Position numbers and translations under genes: made by a program. Source: Verrucomicrobiota bacterium (GTDB lineage Bacteria > Verrucomicrobiota > Verrucomicrobiia > Opitutales > Opitutaceae). Taken from it: 64,000 nt of DNA. Below, one piece after another: positions 1 through 8,478 of this stretch. The notes under the pieces are model-generated. The model did not search any database and had not been told where the DNA came from. It was given only the letters and a program-made list of their open reading frames with translations. The DNA lies in contig JAEZDN010000125.1 in assembly GCA_023433275.1 (NCBI GenBank), positions 1 to 64,000 on the forward strand, written 5' to 3'. The stretch's first letter is position 1. Every line of letters begins with the position of its first letter.

Positions 1-223
1 GGCTTGATTCATGCGCAGGATCGGCGGGCGGATGTCGGGCGTTAGGGACGGCCGCGCCGGGGGAGGGCGTGGAGGTCGGGGGCAGGCGAAAGCGCGTTCA
101 CGGTTTCCATCCCATCCGTGTCCGGCCAGAACGGAGTTAGGCTAACACTATTCCAAAGCGCCACCCTGCCGGATCAGTTGAAACGGGCCAATCCGTCCTC
201 CCGGGGGGCAGCGGAGGGACGTG
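1..223. other. Left-edge region without a supportable gene
   Basis: I see no convincing coding sequence between the window edge and the leuD terminator. The sequence is GC-rich with no ribosome-binding-site/start pair that leads to a recognisable protein. A minus-strand ATG at 12-10 could be the first codon of a gene running off the left edge, but four codons cannot support that. Confidence 0.4.
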
Positions 224-251
224 AAAAAGGCGGGATCGGAGATCCCGCCTT
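224..251 (-). terminator. Rho-independent terminator downstream of leuD
   Basis: Read on the minus strand, the inverted repeat AGGCGGGATC / GATCCCGCCT has a three-base loop and is followed by a run of five T. It begins about 46 bases after the leuD stop codon, which fits the end of a leuC-leuD transcript. Confidence 0.85.
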
Positions 252-296
252 GGAGACAAGGTCCGGCCCCCGGGGCCGACCAGCTTGGTGAGGACG

Positions 297-905
297 TCAG
301 GCCGGGGCGAGGTAGGGGAGCTTGGCGGCGGTGGCCTTCACGGCGGGGACGCCGTCGAGGAGTTCGCCGATGGCGTCCCAACGCCCGTTGATCAGGGCAT
401 CGCGGGCGGACTCGCGCTGCGTGATCTTCACGGTCTGACCGGCGAAGCGGACCTCGAGCTTCACGAGATCGATGGTGACCTCGGTCTGCGGGTTTTGATC
501 CACGGCGGCGGCGATCTTCGCGATGTCCTCGCGGGCGGCGGTCACGCAGGGCATGCCGAGGGTGGTGCTGTTGCCGAAGAAGATCTCGGCGTAGCTTTCG
601 GCGATGATGGCCTTGAAGCCGTATTTCTGGATGGCCTGCGGCGCGTGCTCGCGGGAGGAGCCGCAGCCGAAGTTGGCGCCGGAGAGGAGGATGGTGGCGC
701 CCTGGTAGCGCGGCTGGTTGAGCGGGTGGTCGGTGACGGCGCCGGTCTTAGGGTCCTTGCGGACATCGTTGAAGAGGAATTCCCCGAGGCCGTCGAAGGT
801 GACGCACTTCATGAAGCGCGCCGGGATGATGCGGTCGGTGTCGATGTCGTTGCCAACCACGGGAACGGCGCGGCCGGTGACGGAGGTGATTTTTGCGAGA
901 GCCAT
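297..905 (-). CDS. leuD: 3-isopropylmalate dehydratase small subunit (LeuD)
   Basis: Small subunit of isopropylmalate isomerase, which interconverts 2- and 3-isopropylmalate in leucine biosynthesis as a cytoplasmic LeuC-LeuD heterodimer. The 202-residue length is normal for the family. The protein opens with a typical swivel-domain start (VVGNDIDTDRIIPARF near residue 17) and carries the substrate-loop motif GCGSSREHAPQAI near residue 80. It lies about 115 bases downstream of leuC on the same strand, so the pair is probably co-transcribed. The spacer holds an AT-rich repeat. The start was chosen at the ATG on the complement of 903-905 because upstream sequence in this frame is the low-complexity spacer. 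Identification is confident. Confidence 0.97.
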   Translation of the reverse strand: MALAKITSVTGRAVPVVGNDIDTDRIIPARFMKCVTFDGLGEFLFNDVRKDPKTGAVTDHPLNQPRYQGATILLSGANFGCGSSREHAPQAIQKYGFKAIIAESYAEIFFGNSTTLGMPCVTAAREDIAKIAAAVDQNPQTEVTIDLVKLEVRFAGQTVKITQRESARDALINGRWDAIGELLDGVPAVKATAAKLPYLAPA

Positions 906-917
906 GAGGCTAGTTTA

Positions 918-1012
918 ATTTGGAAGTTTAAGTTTAAGTGAGTGGTAGCGGGAGGTTGGGTCTTGCTCGAGGTTTCGAACTCAAACTTCAACTTGCCGCT
1001 TGAACTGGAGAT
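918..1012. repeat. AT-rich dispersed repeat in the leuC-leuD spacer
   Basis: The spacer contains GAAGTTTAAGTTTAAG near 931 and, further on, the near-complement ACTCAAACTTCAACTTG near 979. The same AAGTTTAAGTTTA / CTTAAACTT words recur in the spacer upstream of rmlB (22706-22733) and across the first codons of rmlA (about 21096-21130). They stand out sharply against the high-GC background, so I read them as one dispersed repeat family. Confidence 0.6.
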
Positions 1013-1018
1013 TTGCGG

Positions 1019-2440
1019 TCAGTTGACCGCGAAAACCTCCCGCGCGTCGGCGACGGAGCCGGTGACGGCGGCGGCGGCGACCATGACCGGGCTCATGAGC
1101 ACGGTGCGGCCGGTGGGCGAACCCTGGCGGCCCTTGAAGTTGCGGTTGGACGAGCTGGCGCAGAGTTGGTCGCCAATGAGCTTGTCGGGATTCATCGCGA
1201 GGCACATGGAGCAGCCGGCGGCGCGCCACTCGAAGCCGGCCTCGGAAAGCACCTTGTCGATGCCTTCCTTTTCGCACTGGAGGGCCACGATCTGCGAGCC
1301 GGGGACGGCGATGGCTTTCACGCCGGCGGCGACCTTGCGCCCCTTGATGTACTTGGCGACCTCGCGGAAGTCGGAAAGGCGGCCGTTGGTGCAGGAGCCG
1401 AGGAAGGCGACGTCGATCTTGGTGCCCTTGATGGGCGCGCCGGCGGGCAGCTTCATGTAGGCGAGGGCCTCGATGATGCCGGCCTTGTCGTCGGCGGACG
1501 TGGCGGTCTCCGGGCTCGGGATATTTTCGACGATGGAGATGCCTTGGCCGGGATTGATGCCCCAGGTGACGGTCGGGGCGATCTCGGCGGCGTCGATCTT
1601 GACGACGTCGTCGTAGTGCGCACCGGGGTCGGAGGCGAAGGACTTCCAATTTGCAACGGCGGCGTCCCACGCGGCGCCCGTGGGCGAGTAGGGGCGGCCC
1701 TTGAGGTAGGCGAAGGTGGTCTCGTCGGGATTGACGTAGCCGACGCGCGCGCCGCCCTCGATGGACATGTTGCACACGGTCATGCGCTCTTCCATGGTGA
1801 AGCCGTCGAAGGTCGAGCCGGCGTATTCGTAGGCGTAGCCGGTGCCGCCGTTGACGCCGAGAAGGCGGATGATGTGGAGGATGACGTCCTTGGCGTACAC
1901 GCCGGCGCGCAGCTTGCCGTTTACCTCGATGCGGCGGACCTTGAGCTGGCCGAGCGCCATGGTCTGGGTGGCGAGCACGTCGCGGACTTGGCTGGTGCCG
2001 ATGCCGAAGGCGATGGCGCCAAACGCGCCGTGGGTGGAAGTGTGGGAGTCGCCGCAGGCGATGGTGGTGCCGGGCTGGGTGATGCCTTGCTCGGGACCGA
2101 CGATGTGGACGATGCCCTGCTTGCCGGTGGCGCGATCGAAGAAGGTGATGCCGAACTCCTTCGTGTTCTTGCGGAGCTCGTCCATCATGGCTTGGGCGAG
2201 CTCGTCCTTGTAGGGCTCGACGAGTTCGTTGGTCGGCACGATGTGGTCGACCGTCGCGAATGTGCGGTGCGGCATGAGGACCGGCAACTTGAGGTCGCGC
2301 AGCATGCCGAACGCCTGGGGCGAGGTGACCTCATGGATGAGGTGCGTGCCGATGAGCAGCTGGGTCTGGCCATTGGCCAGCTTGCGGACAGTGTGGGCGT
2401 CCCAGACTTTCTGGAACAGGGATTGGGGGGAGGAGGGCAT
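1019..2440 (-). CDS. leuC: 3-isopropylmalate dehydratase large subunit (LeuC)
   Basis: Aconitase-superfamily large subunit that binds the catalytic [4Fe-4S] cluster of isopropylmalate isomerase in leucine biosynthesis. The cluster ligands are visible: the cysteine of GSCTNGRLSDF near residue 347 and the two cysteines of AGCSMCLAMNPD near residues 408 and 411, matching the family spacing. From the chosen ATG (complement of 2438-2440) the protein is 473 residues and begins SPQSLFQKVWDAHTVR, the usual LeuC opening. An in-frame upstream extension of 19 codons is non-conserved, low-complexity sequence also seen as a repeat inside metH, so I excluded it. LeuC precedes leuD and is divergent from a LysR-type gene. 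Confidence 0.97.
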   Translation of the reverse strand: MPSSPQSLFQKVWDAHTVRKLANGQTQLLIGTHLIHEVTSPQAFGMLRDLKLPVLMPHRTFATVDHIVPTNELVEPYKDELAQAMMDELRKNTKEFGITFFDRATGKQGIVHIVGPEQGITQPGTTIACGDSHTSTHGAFGAIAFGIGTSQVRDVLATQTMALGQLKVRRIEVNGKLRAGVYAKDVILHIIRLLGVNGGTGYAYEYAGSTFDGFTMEERMTVCNMSIEGGARVGYVNPDETTFAYLKGRPYSPTGAAWDAAVANWKSFASDPGAHYDDVVKIDAAEIAPTVTWGINPGQGISIVENIPSPETATSADDKAGIIEALAYMKLPAGAPIKGTKIDVAFLGSCTNGRLSDFREVAKYIKGRKVAAGVKAIAVPGSQIVALQCEKEGIDKVLSEAGFEWRAAGCSMCLAMNPDKLIGDQLCASSSNRNFKGRQGSPTGRTVLMSPVMVAAAAVTGSVADAREVFAVN

Positions 2441-2536
2441 GGAAAGAGGGTCCAGGTTCTGGGATTTGGGGTCCGGGCGAAAGGCAGATTTCCCCAAACC
2501 CAGACCCGAGAGCCCCTATCCTAGCAAAAGCTCGCC

Positions 2537-2554
2537 ATAACCAGAAATACTTAT
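2537..2554. promoter_or_regulatory. Candidate LysR-type operator between leuC and the regulator gene
   Basis: The dyad ATAA-N10-TTAT lies in the AT-rich part of the 127-base divergent intergenic region, 14 bases upstream of the LysR start. Its size and position fit a T-N11-A type LysR site that could control both the regulator and leuC. This is inferred from symmetry and position only. Confidence 0.35.
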
Positions 2555-2567
2555 TTGGTGGGCTGTG

Positions 2568-3479
2568 ATGCCCCGAGAGTATCAATATCCCTTCGAGCTA
2601 AGGCACCTCGTTTACTTCCGCGAGGTGGCGCGGCAGCTGCATTTTCGCAAGGCGGCGGAGTCGCTGGCCGTGGCCCAGCCCGCTTTGTCCCGCAGCATTG
2701 CCCAACTCGAGACCGCGATGGGGGTGGATCTCTTGAACCGGACGCGGCGCCGGGTCGAGCTCACGGCGGCCGGGCGGATGTTCCTGGAGCGGATCGAGCC
2801 GTTGCTGCGCGCGCTGGCGGCGGTGCCGGCGGATATCCAGGCGTTGGCCGGGGGCCAGGCGGGGCAGGTGCGCGTGGCCTTCACCGGGCTGGCCATGGCG
2901 ACGGTGTTGCCGGGGATCCTGCGTGAGTTCAACCGGCGGTACCCGGGCATCCGGGTGGAATTGAACGAATCGCCCACCTCGGCGCAGCTCGACTCGCTCA
3001 AGAGCGGTGAGATCGCGTGCGGATTCTTTCATCCTGACGCCGCGTCATCGCCCGGTCTCTCCACCAAGGTGCTCCTGCAGGAGAAGAACGGCGTGTTGTT
3101 GCCGGCCGAGCACGCGTTGGCGAAAGTGAAAAAGCTGCGGCTGCGCGACCTGGCGGGCACGCCCTTTGTGATGTTTCCCCGGGCGCATAATCCAGGGTTC
3201 TACGATCGCGTGCTCGCGGCGTTTCAACAGGCGGGGGTGACTCCCCGCATCGCGGACGAAGTGTGGCCGCGGGCGAATGCCATCGGGTTGGTCCGCGCGG
3301 GCCTGGGGGCCACGTTCATGGCGCCGTCGGAGGCCAGGCAGTTGCCCGGGGAAGTGGCGTTTCGCGCCATCGAGGGACCGGCACCGGAGAGCCGTCTGGT
3401 GCTCGGGTGGCGAAAAGATGGCCCGGTCGACCCGGCCTTAGGAGCATTTCTCGTGGTGGCGGGGGCGGCATCCGCATGA
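2568..3479 (+). CDS. LysR-family transcriptional regulator
   Basis: DNA-binding regulator with the standard LysR layout: an N-terminal winged helix-turn-helix (about residues 8-66; HFRKAAESLAVAQPALSRSI is the recognition region) and a C-terminal periplasmic-binding-protein-like effector domain from about residue 90. At 303 residues the length is typical. It is divergent from leuC, an arrangement common for LysR regulators that control their neighbour, so leuCD is the most likely target, perhaps with a leucine-pathway intermediate as co-inducer. I preferred the ATG at 2568 over the GTG one codon earlier. Family assignment is firm; target and ligand are inference. Confidence 0.9.
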   Translation: MPREYQYPFELRHLVYFREVARQLHFRKAAESLAVAQPALSRSIAQLETAMGVDLLNRTRRRVELTAAGRMFLERIEPLLRALAAVPADIQALAGGQAGQVRVAFTGLAMATVLPGILREFNRRYPGIRVELNESPTSAQLDSLKSGEIACGFFHPDAASSPGLSTKVLLQEKNGVLLPAEHALAKVKKLRLRDLAGTPFVMFPRAHNPGFYDRVLAAFQQAGVTPRIADEVWPRANAIGLVRAGLGATFMAPSEARQLPGEVAFRAIEGPAPESRLVLGWRKDGPVDPALGAFLVVAGAASA

Positions 3480-3599
3480 GTCGGCGCGGCGGCAGGTTTG
3501 AGCCGGGTCGGTCCGGCGAGTGGGGCCGCGGAAGCTCCGGTGGGGCTGACGGATTTTTGTGTCTCTTTGTGTCTCTTCCCGGCTATTGATTGCGCCCCC

Positions 3600-4811
3600 T
3601 TGGATTCCAAACCGTCCATCGTCCTCCTGTTTACCACGTTTCCGAAAACTTCGGAGACGTTCCTCCAGCGCGACGTCGCGGCGCTGCAGGCCCAGGGCCT
3701 GGCTCTCAGGCTCTACTCGTTGTGGGGTGGGGGCGGAGAGTTTCGGGGAATGCCGGTGCGGACCTTTAACAAGTGGCGGCTCGTCCCGCTGTTCTTGTTT
3801 GAGATTCCCTGGCAGTGCGTGCGGCGGCCGCGATTGATCCGGGACCTGTTTGAAGGCGTGTTCACGCGGCCGGCGCCTTCCTTCCTCAATTTTTGGGAGA
3901 ACATGCTCGGGGCGGGGTTTGCGGGATGTTTCTATCGGGAGCTGCACCGGGATCCGCCGGCGTTGGTCCATGGTGCGTGGGCGGGGGCGCCGGCGACGGC
4001 GGGTTGGATCCTGTGGCGCATGTTCGGCTGGCGTTACAGCTGCGGCGCCCACGCGTATGATATTTATGAGCATGGCGGTGACTGGTGGCTCCTGGAAAAA
4101 CTGGAGCGGGCACGCTTCATTCACGCCTCGACCGAGGCGGGCAAACGCGAGCTGGTGGCGCGCGGCGTGCCCGCGGCCAGGATTCATGTCATTCGGCGGG
4201 GCTTGAATGCCTTTCCGCCGTTCAAGAAGCTGCGGCCGAATCGTTCGCCGCTACGCTTGCTCTGCGTGGCGCGGCTCGTGCAGAAGAAGGGCCTCGATTA
4301 CCAGCTGCGAATCTATGCGGCCCTCAAGCAGGCGGGATTCCGGTTCGAGGCGCGGCTCGTGGGCGATGGTCCGCTTGAGGCCTCGCTTCGGTCCTTGGCG
4401 GCGGGGCTGGGCGTTGGCGATAGCGTGACATTCCTCGGACGCCTGGAAGAGGCGGGCGTATTGGAACAACTGGCGTGGGCCGACGTGTTGTTGCACACGG
4501 GCGTCGTGGCGCCGAGCGGCGATCGCGACGGCCTGCCCAACGTGATTCCCGAGGCGATGGCCGCGGGGGTGCTGGTGGTGACCTCGCCGGTCTCGGCGAC
4601 GACCGAGGCGGTGGAACAGGAACGCACCGGGCTGGTCGCGGATGTCGACCTGCCGCTGGCGTGGCAGGTGGCGCTGGGTCGGCTCGCCACGGATGACGCG
4701 CTGGCGGAGCGGTTGCGCGTGGCGGCGCGCCGCTGGGTGGAGGAGAACTACGACGCCCATCGGAACACGAACCGATTGGCGAGATGTTTTCAGGAGGCGA
4801 TCCAGTCATGA
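3600..4811 (+). CDS. GT4-family glycosyltransferase
   Basis: Predicted cytoplasmic or membrane-associated retaining glycosyltransferase of the GT-B fold. The C-terminal half shows the GT4 donor-binding pattern: LLCVARLVQKKGLDY, then FLGRLEEAGVLEQLAWADV, then the E-x7-E-like region around NVIPEAMAAGVLVV. The N-terminal half opens IVLLFTTFPKTSETF, typical of the acceptor domain. I favour a TTG start at 3600 (LDSKPSIVLLF), giving about 403 residues; an earlier TTG at 3498 adds non-conserved residues. The stop overlaps the start of the next glycosyltransferase by ATGA, indicating translational coupling. Donor and acceptor sugars cannot be read from the sequence. It opens the surface-polysaccharide locus. 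Confidence 0.85.
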   Translation: MDSKPSIVLLFTTFPKTSETFLQRDVAALQAQGLALRLYSLWGGGGEFRGMPVRTFNKWRLVPLFLFEIPWQCVRRPRLIRDLFEGVFTRPAPSFLNFWENMLGAGFAGCFYRELHRDPPALVHGAWAGAPATAGWILWRMFGWRYSCGAHAYDIYEHGGDWWLLEKLERARFIHASTEAGKRELVARGVPAARIHVIRRGLNAFPPFKKLRPNRSPLRLLCVARLVQKKGLDYQLRIYAALKQAGFRFEARLVGDGPLEASLRSLAAGLGVGDSVTFLGRLEEAGVLEQLAWADVLLHTGVVAPSGDRDGLPNVIPEAMAAGVLVVTSPVSATTEAVEQERTGLVADVDLPLAWQVALGRLATDDALAERLRVAARRWVEENYDAHRNTNRLARCFQEAIQS

Positions 4812-5860
4812 TCTATTTCGACAGCACCCGATGGGGGAAGGCCAGGCATCGGTCCGGCCTGATGCGACTGACCTCGCGCATTCGCGAGGAACTCGGGGGC
4901 GTCGTGACCATCGTGACGTGGGACGGCAAGCTCCGGGGATTCGTCACGGGGAAAAAGTCGGAACCGGTCGCTTTCGCAGCCGCCGACTGGTTGCTAACCG
5001 TTGAACAGTTTTGCGAAGCGGAGCGTCCGGGCTTGTGGGAGTTTCTGCGCAACCCGCCGTGCCGGCTGGCGGCGATGTTTCATGACGCAATTCCAGTGCG
5101 CTGGCCCCACATCACCTGGCCGCAGAGCGTGCGGCGCCATCCGGAATATATGAAGATGCTGGCGTATTTTCACCGCACGTGGGCGATCTCCGAAGCGACG
5201 CGCCGGGACTTCGTGGAGTTCTGGCGGTGGCAGGGGGTGACGCCGAGATCGGAAACGGCGGTGATCGAGCTGGGGGCGGATTTCGATGGCAGCCATCGGG
5301 TGCGGCGCGACCCGCGAATCCCGCGGGGACGCCCGTTGTTGTTGTGCGTGGGCATTGTCGAGCCGCGGAAGAATCAAATGTTCCTCCTGGATGTCGCGGA
5401 GTCGTTGTGGCGCGACGGCCTGGATTTCGAACTGCATGTCGTGGGCCGGGTGAATCCGCATTTTGGCCGGCCAATTGCCGCGCGCATGAAGGCGCTGCAG
5501 AAGAGCGAAGGCCGGTTTCAATTCCATCCGGCAGCCGGCGACGAGGAGCTCGGCCGGCTCTACGGGGCGGCCCGTGCGGTGGTTTTCCCGACGATCGCGG
5601 AAGGCTGCGGCCTGCCGCTGCTGGAGGCGTTATGGCGCGGGGTGCCGTGCGTGGCCAGCGACCTGCCGGTGTTGCGCGAGAACGCGAACGGAGGCGGATG
5701 TCTCTTGGCTCGGGTCAACGATGCGGCCGACTGGGGGGAAAAGTTGCGGGTCGTCCTCGGGGACGCGTCCGCGAATTGCCGATTGCAAGGCGAGGCCATG
5801 GCGCGGGTCCTGCCCCGGTGGAGCCAGACGGCGCAGACGTTGCGGGACGCGCTTTGTTGA
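4808..5860 (+). CDS. GT4-family glycosyltransferase (paralogue of the gene at 7271-8470)
   Basis: Glycosyltransferase of about 350 residues. It has an N-terminal section beginning MIYFDSTRWGKARHRSG and containing the block FHDAIPVRWPHITWP, and a GT-B donor domain with LLLCVGIVEPRKNQ and FPTIAEGCGLPLLEAL (catalytic E region). The ATG at 4808 overlaps the previous stop (ATGA) and has an AGGAGG-type site at 4792-4797, which decides the start. It aligns along its length with the protein at 7271-8470 (AIP block, YWRW/FWRW, EGRKN/EPRKN, EGFGMPVLE/EGCGLPLLE), so the two are diverged paralogues. The substrate is unknown. The gene ends 33 bases from a convergent gene. Confidence 0.85.
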   Translation: MIYFDSTRWGKARHRSGLMRLTSRIREELGGVVTIVTWDGKLRGFVTGKKSEPVAFAAADWLLTVEQFCEAERPGLWEFLRNPPCRLAAMFHDAIPVRWPHITWPQSVRRHPEYMKMLAYFHRTWAISEATRRDFVEFWRWQGVTPRSETAVIELGADFDGSHRVRRDPRIPRGRPLLLCVGIVEPRKNQMFLLDVAESLWRDGLDFELHVVGRVNPHFGRPIAARMKALQKSEGRFQFHPAAGDEELGRLYGAARAVVFPTIAEGCGLPLLEALWRGVPCVASDLPVLRENANGGGCLLARVNDAADWGEKLRVVLGDASANCRLQGEAMARVLPRWSQTAQTLRDALC

Positions 5861-5893
5861 ACCGCGACGGCGAGTGGCCGCGCGCGGGCGCCG

Positions 5894-7090
5894 TCACATT
5901 TGCTTCACCGCGTAGGCCATTGCCGCGGCGATCCTTTCGAGGTCCTCGTCGCTGTGCAGGGCGGAGACGGCGGTGCGAATGAGGTCCTTGCCCGGGGGCA
6001 CGGCGGGGGCGATGGACATGACGGTGAACACGCCCTTGTCGAGCAGGGCGTTCCAGAAGCGGTAAACGAGTTCCTTCGAGCCGAGGACGATGGGCACGGC
6101 GGGCGTCTCGCTGCCCCAGATATCGAGGCCGAGGCCCTTCAGCATCTCGCGATAGCGCCGGGTGTTTTTCCAGAGACGCTCGAGGTGTTGTGGCTCGCTT
6201 TGCATGATGTCGAGGGACGCGGAGGCGGTGGCGGCCATGGCGGGACTGATGGCCGCGCTGAAGAGCGTCTGGCGCGAGTTGGTGCGGAGGTACTCGATCA
6301 TCGCGCGCGAGCCGGCGACATAGCCGCCGGTGCTCGCGAGGGATTTCGAAAGGGAGCCGCAGATCAGGTCCACCTGATCGTTGAGCTTGAAGTGATCGAC
6401 GGTGCCGCGTCCCTGCCGGCCGAGCACACCCAGGCCGTGGGCGTCGTCGAGGACGGTGAAGCAGCCGTGCTCTTCGCCGATCTGGGCCAGTTCGGGCAGG
6501 CGGCAGATATGGCCTTCCATCGAATAGACGCCTTCCACGACGAGCATCTTGGGGACGTTATGGGGGACGCCCTTGAGCACCTGGCGGAGATCCTCCGCAT
6601 TGTTGTGGCTGAAGCGCTCCACCGTGGCCATCGAGAGCCGGGTGGCGTCGACGAGGCAGGAATGGATATTCTTGTCGGCGAGGATCAGATCGCCCTTCTG
6701 GGCAAACGCGGCGACGGCCGAGCAGCACGACAGGTAGCCCGCGACGCTGACATGGCACGCCTCGCGACCGAGGAAGGCCGCGAGTTTTTCCTCCAGCTGC
6801 ACGTGGTACCCGCGCGAGCCGTTGGATATCCGGGCCCCCGTGGTGCTCGTGCCCCAGGTCTTGGCGGCATCGCCGCATGCCTCGATGACTTTCGGGTGGA
6901 AGGACAACCCGAGGTAGTCGTTGCTCGAAAGCATGATCATGTCGCGCCCGTTCAACCGGATGCGCGTGCCGGACTGGGACTCCATGGCATGGTAGTACGG
7001 CTTGTACTTGAGCCGCATTTTCGTCGCGTAATCGTCCTGGGCGCGCTCGACGATGGCTTTCTTGGATTTGGAAAAGAGGGACAGGGCCAT
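5894..7090 (-). CDS. Alpha-oxoamine synthase (serine palmitoyltransferase-like), PLP-dependent
   Basis: 398-residue fold-type I PLP enzyme of the alpha-oxoamine synthase family, which condenses an amino acid with an acyl-CoA (serine palmitoyltransferase, KBL and AONS belong here). Visible motifs are SSNDYLGLSFHP near residue 55, the aspartate motif VLDDAHGLGVLG near 225, and the PLP-lysine segment GSLSKSLASTGGY near 257. The C-terminal block PAVPPGKDLIRTAVSALHS reads closer to serine palmitoyltransferase-like members than to KBL or AONS, so sphingoid-base synthesis is the best guess. CqsA-like signal synthesis or a sugar-lipid role cannot be excluded. No partner acyl carrier or ketosphinganine reductase is visible nearby. 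The neighbours are glycosyltransferases. Confidence 0.8.
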   Translation of the reverse strand: MALSLFSKSKKAIVERAQDDYATKMRLKYKPYYHAMESQSGTRIRLNGRDMIMLSSNDYLGLSFHPKVIEACGDAAKTWGTSTTGARISNGSRGYHVQLEEKLAAFLGREACHVSVAGYLSCCSAVAAFAQKGDLILADKNIHSCLVDATRLSMATVERFSHNNAEDLRQVLKGVPHNVPKMLVVEGVYSMEGHICRLPELAQIGEEHGCFTVLDDAHGLGVLGRQGRGTVDHFKLNDQVDLICGSLSKSLASTGGYVAGSRAMIEYLRTNSRQTLFSAAISPAMAATASASLDIMQSEPQHLERLWKNTRRYREMLKGLGLDIWGSETPAVPIVLGSKELVYRFWNALLDKGVFTVMSIAPAVPPGKDLIRTAVSALHSDEDLERIAAAMAYAVKQM

Positions 7091-7270
7091 GGAACAGGTG
7101 GGGGACTACAGGTCACTTGCATTGCCTTAGCAACCGCAAACCCGGCAGCGATCCCGTGCGGCGCGCTCCAAGCCCGAGGAGTCCATTAATCCACCAAAAC
7201 ACCGCCCGGCGTCTTTGTCATTTAACAGACTACTTGGGGCTTGGTTTGCCGGGGGAAGATGCGGGAAGAA

Positions 7271-8470
7271 TCACGCCCGACGGGGGAGGCTGCGCATCCA
7301 CGCGGTGAACTCGCGGGTATATTCAGGCCAGTCCTTGAGATGACGCTGACGGGCTCCGCTCGCCAGGGCGGCGAGTTCCGCCGGGTGCTGGAGCAGGCGC
7401 CGGATCGCGGCGGCGAGGGTGGCGGCGTCGACGGTGTCGAGCGGCAGGCAGCCGCCTCCGTGGGCCGATTCGCCCAGGGCGCCGCGGCCGGAGCAGACGC
7501 AGGGCTTGCCGTGCTGCAGGCTCTCCAGGACTGGCATGCCGAAGCCTTCGATGAGGGACGGATAGACGGTGAAGGCGCAGCGGCGGTAGGCGTCATGCAG
7601 CTGCGCTTCGGGTACGGAACCGTCGAAGATGAGCGGACGCCCCGCTTGTTGGAGCCGGGTGATGCGGTCGAGCGCGGCGCGCGCGGTGTCGGGGCGCGCC
7701 ATGCCGACCAACTGAAGTTCGAATTCCAGACCCTCGCCCCAGAGGGTCGCGCAGGCCTCGAGCAGGGCCAGATGGTTTTTCCGGCCCTCGATGGTGCAAA
7801 CGCACAGGATGCGCGGCAGGGAGCCGGGGGGCGGAGCGGCGGGCGCGACGTCCGTGTGGGACCGGTCGATGGCGAGCGGGATGGCGTGAACCGGAGGCGC
7901 GTTGGTGATGCCAAGCCAGCGCCAGTAATCCCGGAGCGCGGCAGCCGAGTCCTCGGAAATGGCGGCGACCCCGTCAAACAGCATGAGCTCGCGCAAGTAC
8001 GCCGGGAAGCGCGCGACCGTCGCGCCGGGGGTGAGTTCGGGAAACTTCAGCGGGATGGCGTCGTAGAAGATGGCGACGCGCGGCCCGGCCACGGCGCGAA
8101 GCAATTCGGGTAGGCGGGAACCGACCTTCGCCGAGAAGAGTTCCGGGCAGATCAAGCCCGACGCGGCGGGGAGCGGCGGCCGCGCGCCGATCCACCGGCG
8201 GGTGGCGCCGGCGATTTTTTGCGTCAGCGTCCATTTCGCGCCCCGGGAACGGCCGGCTCCGCCCGACTGGTCGGTGAGGACGGATCGCTCACGGTCGCCG
8301 AGCGGCCGCCAGCCGATGAGGTGGGGATCATAGCAGATGGGGGTAACCGGTCGCGTGGACGCCAGCTCGACGAAAAAAGTGCGGCACACGCGCTGGATGC
8401 CAGTCTGCGCCGAGGTGTGGCTCGTGTGGCTGGCGTCAAACAGAAGGGGGTGCTCCGGCGCGGGGCTCAT
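7271..8470 (-). CDS. GT4-family glycosyltransferase
   Basis: About 399 residues from the ATG complementary to 8468-8470. The N-terminus reads LLFDASHTSHTSAQTGIQRV, the TGIQR-type opening seen in a subgroup of GT4 enzymes that assemble O-antigen or capsule. The donor domain shows ILCVCTIEGRKNH and YPSLIEGFGMPVLESL, with the putative catalytic glutamates. A 68-residue in-frame upstream extension is Arg/Pro-rich shadow sequence and was removed. The stop of the gene upstream on the same strand is 8 bases away, so this gene probably closes an operon of four genes reaching back to 14460. It is a paralogue of the gene at 4808-5860. Confidence 0.85.
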   Translation of the reverse strand: MSPAPEHPLLFDASHTSHTSAQTGIQRVCRTFFVELASTRPVTPICYDPHLIGWRPLGDRERSVLTDQSGGAGRSRGAKWTLTQKIAGATRRWIGARPPLPAASGLICPELFSAKVGSRLPELLRAVAGPRVAIFYDAIPLKFPELTPGATVARFPAYLRELMLFDGVAAISEDSAAALRDYWRWLGITNAPPVHAIPLAIDRSHTDVAPAAPPPGSLPRILCVCTIEGRKNHLALLEACATLWGEGLEFELQLVGMARPDTARAALDRITRLQQAGRPLIFDGSVPEAQLHDAYRRCAFTVYPSLIEGFGMPVLESLQHGKPCVCSGRGALGESAHGGGCLPLDTVDAATLAAAIRRLLQHPAELAALASGARQRHLKDWPEYTREFTAWMRSLPRRA

Positions 8471-8478
8471 GAGCGGGA

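Noticed and set aside
2441..2497. Longer LeuC start with 19 additional residues
   Set aside because: The extension encodes FRPDPKSQNLDPLS-type sequence that belongs to a dispersed repeat also found in metH, while LeuC normally starts at the chosen ATG.
1013..2524. Long open frame antisense to leuC, and many similar long frames opposite other genes
   Set aside because: High-GC codon usage produces such frames automatically; they have Ala/Gly/Arg-rich or repetitive translations without family signatures.
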